The notes under the pieces are model-generated. The model did no database searches, was not told where the DNA came from, and worked only from the letters and a program-made list of their open reading frames with translations. From Bacillota bacterium (lineage in GTDB: Bacteria; Bacillota; Clostridia; Christensenellales; Borkfalkiaceae), in contig QAKM01000095.1 of assembly GCA_003343805.1 (NCBI GenBank), positions 1 to 40,615 on the forward strand: a stretch of DNA of 40,615 bases, given 5' to 3'. Shown here piece by piece: positions 34,161 to 40,615 of this stretch. The translations under genes were made by a program, and so were the position numbers. Positions within the stretch are counted from its first letter, which is position 1. The number at the start of each line of letters is the position of its first letter.

Positions 34161-36686
34161 ATGCCAAGATTTTTCACGATGCTTGCAAAGCACTATGATC
34201 CTGCCAATGTCGACAAGGGAATGTTTTCGATGTTTGCGGTCACGCCGCACGCCGTTCCGCTCATTGCCACGAGCGAGGTCGACCCGAACAGCGGCATTGT
34301 GACGGTGGACGGCAAGCCCGTCTCGAAAGGAAAGTGTATCAAATTCGATTTTTCGCCTCTTCCTTTTTACTTTGTACCCGTGGGGGAGGTGGCGCGCGAG
34401 TTCGGAAAGACGTATACGGTAAAACTTTCGGGTTTTCGCAACAAAAAGGGCAAAAAGTTTGCGCCCTGTACCTTCCGCCTTGTGACGGAAACGCGCGGCA
34501 CGGACGATGGAAAACATAAAGAAAACGAAGCTGCCGCAAAAGAGGTTTCCGACGAGGGTATCGTGCTCCTCAAAAACGACGGTACGCTTCCGCTTGCGGT
34601 GGGGGAGAGGGTGGCGCTCTTGGGCGCCTATCAAGATTTCCGCCTTTCTGCCGTCGGCGCAGCGCTCATCAAGCCCCGCTGGCAGCTTACGTTCAAAGAG
34701 GCGCTCGAAAGGGCTGGGTTTTCCGTCGAGGAAGGCGCGCAAACGGCGCTCTATGTCCTCTCGCGCCGCTCGGGTGAAAATCAGGACAACAAGCCCATCG
34801 CGGGGGAGTACTATCTCACGGAAGGGGAAAAAGAGGAGCTTGCGGCGGCGGTTAGACAATATAAGCACGTCATCCTTGTCCTCAACACGGGCTATCCCGT
34901 GGAGATGAAGTGGCTTTCCTCGCTTCCGCTTGCCGCCATTCTCTGGACGGGCTTTTGCGGTCAGCGCGGCACGGAGAGCCTTGCCGATATTCTGTGCGGA
35001 AAGGTCAACCCTTCGGGAAGGCTCGCCGATACCTGGCCGTATGACTATTACGATCTTCCCGCCGCGCACAACTTTGTTGATCAGGACGAAAATTCCCCCG
35101 TCTATTCAGATGACGGCAAAAAGATGGGCGTTCGCGTCTTTTACGAGGAGGAGCAGTTCGTCGGCTACCGCTATTTTGATACATTTCAAAATAAGAATGG
35201 CGGTCAATTCGACCAAAATCGAAATAGTGCAGCGTTCCTGTTCGGGCACGGCCTCTCCTATACGAAGTTTTCCCTTTCTGCCTCGGCGAAATGGACGGAC
35301 GGTGCGCTCTCCGTCACGGCCGAGGTGTGCAATGTCGGCGAACGTGCCGGGAAGGAGAGCGTGCTCGTCTATGTTGGCTCGCCCTCGGGGCGGCTGAAAA
35401 AGCCCGTCCGCTCTTTTGCAGGGTTTGAAAAGACGCGCCTTTTATCCCCCAATGAGAGCGAAACGCTTACCCTCGAAATTCCCGCCAAAGATTTCGCCGT
35501 GTATGACGACAAGGCGCGCGCCTTTGTCCTCGAAGCGGGGGAATATACCGTATATGCGGGCGGCGGGATCGGCGAGGCGGAGAAGATCGGCTCGTTCATT
35601 CTTACGCAAGAACAAGTCGTCGAAAAGACCTGTTCTGTGCTCCCGCCCGTGGAAGAAGTAAAGGGTATCTCCGCAGAAGGAAGCGTTTCAGAGCGCACGC
35701 GCATGGTACCGCGCGCACAGGTGTTCCCCGTGCGGGCAGCGTATCAAAAGAAGGCGTGTCACGAACTTCCAAAATACCGCGGGCCGCGCATTCTGTTTAC
35801 CGATGTTAAAGCGCATCCCGAAAAGCTCGATGATTTCGTCTCTCAATTTTCCTTAAAGGAGCTCGTCGATTTCGTTGTCTGCAACGGTTCTTGTTTCGGA
35901 CCCAAGCAGAGCGGCGCGGCGGGAAAACTTGCCCATTCCGAAAAGTACGGCGTCCCGACCTATTATATGAGCGACGGCAACTCTTCCGTCAATCTCAATC
36001 GCCGCACGACGGGCTTTCCCTCCTCCAATGTGCTGGCGGGCACTTTCAATAAACAGCTTGCCTACAAAGTGGGGGAAGTGCTTGCGAAGGAATCCAAAGA
36101 GTACGGCATCGCCATCAATTTGGGCCCGGGCGGCAACCTGCACCGCAACCTTCTCTGCGGAAGGCATCCCGAGTACTTCTCCGAGGATCCCATTCTTACG
36201 GGCACCATGATGGCTTTCCAGGCGCGCGGACAGGAAGAAAACGGCGTGCGTGCGACGTACAAGCACTTCCTTGCCAACGGCAGCGAGTTGGAGCGCAAAT
36301 CTTCGCACAGCATCATGAACGAGAGGACGCTCCGCGAGCTGTATCTGCGCGTATTCGATAAGGCGTTCTCCCTCTGCAAGCCCTCGTGCGTGATGACGAG
36401 CTATAACGCCGTCAACGGCATCTATCCGAGCGAAAGTGCGCCGCTTTTGCACGATCTGTTGCGAAAGCGCTGGGGCTTTGACGGCTTTGTGATGACCGAC
36501 TGGGGCGCAGTCGACTACACCGCCGATCCCGTGCGCTCGCTGAACGCGGGGACCGATCTTCTGACGCCGGGCGGGAAGAAGATGTTCCGCCGCATCCTCC
36601 GCGCCGCAAAACGGGGCGAAATTTCCAAAGAGACGCTGCAAAACAGCGTGAAGCACATCCTGAAAGTATTGCTGCAATGCGAGTGA
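34161..36686 (+). CDS. GH3 glycosidase with inverted domain order
   Basis: The 841-aa protein contains all GH3 parts in swapped order. The GH3 C-terminal (alpha/beta sandwich) domain comes first, with its opening motif EGIVLLKNDGTLPL at about 132-145, then an FN3-like domain (about 375-475), and the GH3 TIM-barrel domain comes last, with nucleophile Asp780 in GFVMTDWGA. This inverted form is known from some ruminal and gut Firmicutes beta-glucosidases. Activity is likely beta-glucosidase or beta-xylosidase; no signal peptide. ATG 34161 has GAGG (34152-34155) five bases upstream; a GTG at 34155 is less likely. The gap to the GH43 gene is two bases. Confidence 0.9.
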   Translation: MPRFFTMLAKHYDPANVDKGMFSMFAVTPHAVPLIATSEVDPNSGIVTVDGKPVSKGKCIKFDFSPLPFYFVPVGEVAREFGKTYTVKLSGFRNKKGKKFAPCTFRLVTETRGTDDGKHKENEAAAKEVSDEGIVLLKNDGTLPLAVGERVALLGAYQDFRLSAVGAALIKPRWQLTFKEALERAGFSVEEGAQTALYVLSRRSGENQDNKPIAGEYYLTEGEKEELAAAVRQYKHVILVLNTGYPVEMKWLSSLPLAAILWTGFCGQRGTESLADILCGKVNPSGRLADTWPYDYYDLPAAHNFVDQDENSPVYSDDGKKMGVRVFYEEEQFVGYRYFDTFQNKNGGQFDQNRNSAAFLFGHGLSYTKFSLSASAKWTDGALSVTAEVCNVGERAGKESVLVYVGSPSGRLKKPVRSFAGFEKTRLLSPNESETLTLEIPAKDFAVYDDKARAFVLEAGEYTVYAGGGIGEAEKIGSFILTQEQVVEKTCSVLPPVEEVKGISAEGSVSERTRMVPRAQVFPVRAAYQKKACHELPKYRGPRILFTDVKAHPEKLDDFVSQFSLKELVDFVVCNGSCFGPKQSGAAGKLAHSEKYGVPTYYMSDGNSSVNLNRRTTGFPSSNVLAGTFNKQLAYKVGEVLAKESKEYGIAINLGPGGNLHRNLLCGRHPEYFSEDPILTGTMMAFQARGQEENGVRATYKHFLANGSELERKSSHSIMNERTLRELYLRVFDKAFSLCKPSCVMTSYNAVNGIYPSESAPLLHDLLRKRWGFDGFVMTDWGAVDYTADPVRSLNAGTDLLTPGGKKMFRRILRAAKRGEISKETLQNSVKHILKVLLQCE

Positions 36687-36693
36687 GGTGACT

Positions 36694-38238
36694 ATGGATA
36701 TTTTCATCGACAAAAACGCCAAGAAAACACCGACCAACTTTTCCTGGCAGTTCGGGGTGGGGAACGACCACGCCTTTCAGATGCACCGTACCGACGTGTG
36801 CGAGCACATCAAGCTGGCGCACGACGAGCTGGGCTTCCGATATCTGCGCTTTCACGGCATCTTCGACGACGATATGCTCTGCGTGCAGCGGCTTTCCGAC
36901 TATAAGCCCTTCCGCGCGGTGCCGCACTCCAAGGAGATCGAAGAGGTCAGCTTTTTGCAGGTTGCAAAGGTGTACGACAACGTCCTATCTTGCGGCATGA
37001 AGCCCTTTGTGGAGCTTTCCTTCATGCCCTCTGCGTTGGCGAGCGGCAAAAAGACAGGCATTCGGTATCTCAACAACATCACGCAGCCAAAATCGCTTGC
37101 CCGGTGGTGCGAGTTTGTGACGGCGTTTCTGAAGTTCCTACTCCGCCGCTACGGCAAAGAGGAGGTGGAGAGCTGGTACTTCGAAGTCTGGAACGAGCCC
37201 GATCTTGCCATCTTCTTCAAGGGAAAGCAGAAAGATTATTTCCGCCTGTACGAGGTAACGGCGCGCGCCGTCAAAAAGGTGGACGGAAACTTGCGTATCG
37301 GCGGGCCGTCGTCCTCAGCCTGTCTGTGGCTCACAGATTTTAAGGCATTCTGCAAGAAGAATAACGTCCCTTGCGACTTTCTCTCCACCCATCATTACCC
37401 CGGCGACGCCTTCGGCAATACCTTCTCCATGAAGGACGCCTTTACGATGATGCGCATCGCAAAGAATGCCGCGAAGGATAAGATCGGCCTCTCTGCCGCC
37501 ATGCAAAACTTGTTTTTTCGCCCCGAGGTCTATAAGACATGGCGCAAGGGCGTGCTCTCCGAACTCGACGAGCGCGCAAAACAGCAGGCGGGGGACAAGC
37601 CGCTCTTGATGACCGAATGGAACTCGATGGCAGTGTTCGCTTCGCCCGTGCATGACGAAAAGCATTCCGCGGCGTTCATCGTTAAAACGGTGCTCGACTC
37701 TGCTCATCTGATGGACGGCTATCTGTTCTGGTGTTGCTCGGATATCTACGAGGAGCAGTTCATGCTCGGCAAGCCCTTCCACGGCGGCTTCGGGCTCGTC
37801 AACAACGAGGGCATCCCCAAGCCCAACTTCTGGGCATTCAAGCTGCTTTCCAAGCTGTACCCGCAGTGGCTCGTCCTGCCTAAAACCGCGGGCGATGTGG
37901 AATACGCCGCTTTTACGGATGGTAAGAACGTGCAGGTACTTCTCTATGCGCAGGATATGGACTATTTCAAGCGCGATACGCATGAAGTGACGATCTCGTT
38001 GAATGTTCCCGCCCGCCGCGTTCTTGCCGAGCGCATCGACGATACGCACTGCAACCCCAAGGCGGAATGGCAGAAACTCGGCTCTCCCGATCTTCTGACG
38101 CGGGAGGAAGTTGCCGCCATCAAGCAGCGCACGCGCCTTTGTGCCGAGGAAGTGCCGTTTTCTTCGGACGGCGGCAAAACTTCCGTGCATCTCACTCTTT
38201 CCACGAATGACGTCGTGCTTTTCACGTTTGAGGCATGA
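36694..38238 (+). CDS. GH39 beta-xylosidase
   Basis: The 514-aa protein matches GH39: acid/base Glu168 in WYFEVWNEPD and nucleophile Glu308 in LLMTEWNS, in a TIM barrel followed by a beta domain. Family members are beta-xylosidases and alpha-iduronidases; the gene setting favours beta-xylosidase. No signal peptide. ATG 36694 lies eight bases after the GH3 stop, with TGAGGTG serving as stop region and ribosome binding site; GTG 36688 is a poorer alternative. It is the last gene of operon B and is followed at once by a GC-rich terminator. Confidence 0.91.
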   Translation: MDIFIDKNAKKTPTNFSWQFGVGNDHAFQMHRTDVCEHIKLAHDELGFRYLRFHGIFDDDMLCVQRLSDYKPFRAVPHSKEIEEVSFLQVAKVYDNVLSCGMKPFVELSFMPSALASGKKTGIRYLNNITQPKSLARWCEFVTAFLKFLLRRYGKEEVESWYFEVWNEPDLAIFFKGKQKDYFRLYEVTARAVKKVDGNLRIGGPSSSACLWLTDFKAFCKKNNVPCDFLSTHHYPGDAFGNTFSMKDAFTMMRIAKNAAKDKIGLSAAMQNLFFRPEVYKTWRKGVLSELDERAKQQAGDKPLLMTEWNSMAVFASPVHDEKHSAAFIVKTVLDSAHLMDGYLFWCCSDIYEEQFMLGKPFHGGFGLVNNEGIPKPNFWAFKLLSKLYPQWLVLPKTAGDVEYAAFTDGKNVQVLLYAQDMDYFKRDTHEVTISLNVPARRVLAERIDDTHCNPKAEWQKLGSPDLLTREEVAAIKQRTRLCAEEVPFSSDGGKTSVHLTLSTNDVVLFTFEA

Positions 38239-38243
38239 AATCT

Positions 38244-38271
38244 CCCCTCGGCCGCGCGCCGGGGGGCTTTT
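38244..38271 (+). terminator. terminator of operon B
   Basis: CCCCTCGGC (38244-38252) pairs with GCCGGGGGG (38258-38266), one G-U pair, loop CGCGC, followed by CTTTT. It starts six bases after the GH39 stop. Confidence 0.75.
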
Positions 38272-38276
38272 GCTTC

Positions 38277-38305
38277 TTGCGGTTTTTTCTGCCTCGTGAT
38301 ATAAT
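38277..38305 (+). promoter_or_regulatory. promoter of the GH32 gene
   Basis: TTGCGG (38277-38282), 17 bases, TATAAT (38300-38305), with TG one base before the -10 (extended -10). It lacks the boxes found before operons A and B, so GH32 is probably outside that control. Confidence 0.78.
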
Positions 38306-38331
38306 GAAGAAAACGCTTTTCGGAGGGAAGG

Positions 38332-39804
38332 ATGAAAAAGACGGTCGAACGCGCAAATGCTTTCATCCAAGAACACAGCAGTAAAACAAAGGGGCGCTAT
38401 CGCCCGCGCTATCATGCGAGCGTTCCTGTGGGTTGGGCAAACGACCCGAACGGGCTCATCTTCTTTGGTGGAGAGGCGCACCTTTTCTGCCAATACAATC
38501 CCTATCATCCCGATTGGGAGAGTATGCACTGGGGGCACTTTGTCTCGAGCGACCTCATCCGCTGGGAATTTCTGCCCGTGGCGCTCGCGCCCGATCAAAA
38601 CTATGACTGCGGCGGCGGGTGCTTTTCGGGTACGGCGTTGGAGCGTGAAGGGAAGCTCATCTTGATGTATACGGGCGTTGCAAAGGATGTGCAGCAGCAG
38701 TGCATTGCCCTTTCCGATGACGGCATTACGTTTGAAAAGGCGGCTTCAAACCCCGTCATTCCCGCTTCGCTCCTCCCCGAAGGCTGCTCGGGGCGTGATT
38801 TTCGCGATCCCAAAGTGTTTGAAAGGCAGGGCGACTTTTACTGCATTACGGGCGTCAAGGACGGGGAGTGGGGCAATCTGCTTCTCTTCCGTTCTCTTGA
38901 TCTTCTTGAATGGTCGTTCGTGGGGCGGCTGCTCTCGCCGGAAACGGACGGCATCTTCGTGGACGGCGTGTGCGAATGCCCCGACTATCTCGAAGCGGAC
39001 GGGAAGGAGCTCCTTCTCTTCTGCGCCATGAACTATCCGGAGCGGGAGGGGAGATTCCAGAACGTGCATTCTTCGCTCTATATGATGGGGCATCTCGATC
39101 TTTCATCGGGGCGGTTTGTGCCCGAGACCTGCAGCGAGCTTGACGGGGGTTTTGATTTTTACGCGCCGCAGACGATGTGCCTTCCCGACGAGAGAAGGGT
39201 GCTCATCGCATGGAAGCAGATGTGGGGGCGTACCATCCCCACGGCAAAGGACGGCTGGGCGGGGAGTTTTACCCTTCCGCGCGAACTTCACATTGCAGAC
39301 GGCGTGCTTTTGCAGACGCCTGTCAAAGAGATCGAAACTTATCGCTGCGGCGAGGTTTCTTATCGGAATATCCCGCTCTGCGAAGAGCGCAGGCAGGTTG
39401 CAGGCATCGAAGGAACGGTGCTTGAACTGGAAGCCGTCTTTTCCCTCGGAAGTGCAAAGCGCGCGGGGATCGTTCTCTTTCAGGGTGAAGAACATGAGAC
39501 TTTGGTATTTTATGACGCGGAGGCGGGGCGCGCCGTCTTTGACCGCAGCCGCTCGGGTGCAGATCAGAGGGGAAGCGAAAACGAGTCGAATGTGCGCGTC
39601 CTGCCCCTTATGCCCGAGGACGGAACCATCTCCTTCCGCATCTTTCTGGACGTTTCGAGTGCGGAAGTATTCCTGAATGACGGAAAGGGCGTGATGACGG
39701 GCAACATCTATGCCGATGAGGGCGATAGGGGCATCTCCTTCTTCGCAGAGGGCGGGGATGCAACGCTCCTCTCCGTCAAAAAGTACGATCTGAAATTGGG
39801 ATAA
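38332..39804 (+). CDS. GH32 beta-fructosidase / sucrose hydrolase
   Basis: The 490-aa protein is a GH32 enzyme: nucleophile Asp38 in WANDPNG, stabilising Asp159 in FRDP and acid Glu215 in VCECPD. A C-terminal beta-sandwich (about 350-490) is present, as in the family. It hydrolyses terminal beta-fructose in sucrose, sucrose-6-phosphate or fructo-oligosaccharides. No signal peptide, so cytoplasmic. It has its own promoter; no fructose transporter or fructokinase is beside it. GGAGGG lies before ATG 38332. Confidence 0.92.
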   Translation: MKKTVERANAFIQEHSSKTKGRYRPRYHASVPVGWANDPNGLIFFGGEAHLFCQYNPYHPDWESMHWGHFVSSDLIRWEFLPVALAPDQNYDCGGGCFSGTALEREGKLILMYTGVAKDVQQQCIALSDDGITFEKAASNPVIPASLLPEGCSGRDFRDPKVFERQGDFYCITGVKDGEWGNLLLFRSLDLLEWSFVGRLLSPETDGIFVDGVCECPDYLEADGKELLLFCAMNYPEREGRFQNVHSSLYMMGHLDLSSGRFVPETCSELDGGFDFYAPQTMCLPDERRVLIAWKQMWGRTIPTAKDGWAGSFTLPRELHIADGVLLQTPVKEIETYRCGEVSYRNIPLCEERRQVAGIEGTVLELEAVFSLGSAKRAGIVLFQGEEHETLVFYDAEAGRAVFDRSRSGADQRGSENESNVRVLPLMPEDGTISFRIFLDVSSAEVFLNDGKGVMTGNIYADEGDRGISFFAEGGDATLLSVKKYDLKLG

Positions 39805-39902
39805 TATAAGAGCCTGCGCGTTGCTGCGATTTTGATAGAGAATAAAATCACATTTTAATTTTAATTAGGAATTACACTTTCAAGCAAGAGAACATAAAGT
39901 AA

Positions 39903-39938
39903 GAGCCATCGGATGACGTATCCGATGGCTCGCGTTTT
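39903..39938 (+). terminator. terminator in the 39805-40003 intergenic region
   Basis: A perfect 12-bp stem (39903-39914 with 39920-39931) with loop GACGT, followed by GCGTTTT. It lies about 100 bases after the GH32 stop and before the convergent DUF4143 gene. The rest of this 199-base region is AT-rich, and I see no gene in it. Confidence 0.7.
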
Positions 39939-40003
39939 ACATTGAAATGTGCTGTTCGATTCTTATTATAGACTTCTTCTCTGTTCTACAATGTTGTCGC
40001 ACA

Positions 40004-40615
40004 TCAAACTTGCTTTTCATTCCTCACCTGCTCTACATAGCCGAGAAGGTACAGGAACGCGGGGGCGGGGATGCGGTAGACGCTCTTTTCGCCGTAGGAA
40101 TGAAGCCCGAAGTCCTCCGGGCGCTTGGTGATAACAAGGTTGGGATGCTTTGCGCCCGCCTCCGTCACGATGGCGTCGTCCTCCGCGATCTTTGCCTGTT
40201 CGCGGTACTTGACCTCGATCATGATGGGCTCGAATCGCTCCGACTTGACGACAATATCGATCTCCTTGCCCTTCCCGCCGCCGCGATAATAGCCGACCGT
40301 AGGCGCATCTTCATAATAAAACGCCTTGATGTGCTTATAGACCGCCGTCTCGGCAATCAGCCCCAACTCCTCGGGATCGTTGGTGATGTCGTCCTTCATC
40401 AGAACGGCGTTGCGCATGGCGGCATCGGCAATGTAGATCTTATTCTGATTCTTCAAGACCTTCTTTGCGTCGAGCGTGACGAGCGGGCTCACATAGATGA
40501 GGCTGGCGCTCTCCAAATAGGAGATATACTTTTCTATCGTCGTGCGGCTGACGCCGTCCATCTCCTTGCCCATCGTCTGCAAGTTGATGATATTGGAAGA
40601 ATTGTAGCAGAGGTA
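40004..40615 (-). CDS. DUF4143-domain ATPase, C-terminal part (5' end beyond the window)
   Basis: The frame is open to the last base of the window, so the start is outside; 203 residues are visible. They hold a winged-helix-like segment (VSRTTIEKYISYLESASLI), the DUF4143 region (KIYIADAAMRNAVLM) and a nuclease-like end (GKEIDIVV, then MIEVKYREQ), the same EID...EVK pattern as in the ATPase at 3173-4474. The Walker motifs would be in the missing part. The codon use is GC-rich, like the surroundings, unlike the other DUF4143 gene. Function unknown. Confidence 0.85.
   Translation of the reverse strand, partial: YLCYNSSNIINLQTMGKEMDGVSRTTIEKYISYLESASLIYVSPLVTLDAKKVLKNQNKIYIADAAMRNAVLMKDDITNDPEELGLIAETAVYKHIKAFYYEDAPTVGYYRGGGKGKEIDIVVKSERFEPIMIEVKYREQAKIAEDDAIVTEAGAKHPNLVITKRPEDFGLHSYGEKSVYRIPAPAFLYLLGYVEQVRNEKQV

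Noticed and set aside
1..40615. CRISPR arrays, tRNA/rRNA genes, insertion sequences, integrase or attachment sites
   Set aside because: I looked for spaced repeats, cloverleaf-like sequences, transposase or integrase motifs and long terminal inverted repeats, and found none that hold up by eye.

Overview
The window looks like a chromosomal segment of an anaerobic gut-type Firmicute (Clostridia). Genes are GC-rich, ribosome binding sites are strong AGGAGG-like, promoters are sigma70/A type with 17-bp spacers, central metabolism includes a ferredoxin-linked 2-oxoacid oxidoreductase, and the one surface protein is held by a C-terminal membrane helix with a lysine tail. I cannot fix the genus from the sequence. 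I see no tRNA, rRNA, CRISPR array, insertion sequence or phage gene.

Layout. (1) 1-3172: a leader with a 19-codon ORF ending in a G9 tract and a strong terminator, then a 904-aa repeat-rich surface protein. (2) 3173-4474: an AT-richer AAA/DUF4143 ATPase. (3) 4709-10942 (minus): a five-gene operon of amidohydrolase, iorA, iorB, phenylacetate-CoA ligase type enzyme and a second acyl-CoA synthetase, which reads as aromatic amino-acid (aryl-pyruvate) oxidation; a sodium:solute symporter is transcribed divergently (11120-12697). (4) 12831-13462: a PIN toxin / Phd-type antitoxin pair with a consensus promoter and an inverted-repeat operator. (5) 13592-17038: an MFS permease, a two-subunit chromate-type transporter and a divergent LysR regulator, the last two driven by interleaved consensus promoters.

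(6) 17140-38238: the main feature, a glycan or glycoside utilisation locus around one AraC-type regulator. Operon A (17140-21629) encodes GH31, an alpha/beta-hydrolase esterase and GH43. Operon B (23052-38238) encodes a GPH-type sugar:cation symporter and then GH2, GH43+discoidin+FN3, GH78, GH1, GH43, a domain-inverted GH3 and GH39, all nearly contiguous or overlapping. None of the enzymes has a signal peptide, so intact oligosaccharides or glycosides are probably imported and taken apart in the cytoplasm. Both operons carry the same roughly 59-bp promoter element with identical internal spacing, the likely AraC target. The enzyme set (alpha-rhamnosidase, beta-xylosidase/arabinosidase, beta-glucosidase, GH2, GH31, esterase; no uronic-acid enzymes) suits a branched neutral plant glycoside such as a saponin or flavonoid glycoside, or a xylose/arabinose/rhamnose-decorated oligosaccharide. 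The substrate is inference.

(7) 38332-39804: a separately promoted GH32 fructosidase. (8) 40004 to the right edge (minus): a second DUF4143 protein, cut by the window end.
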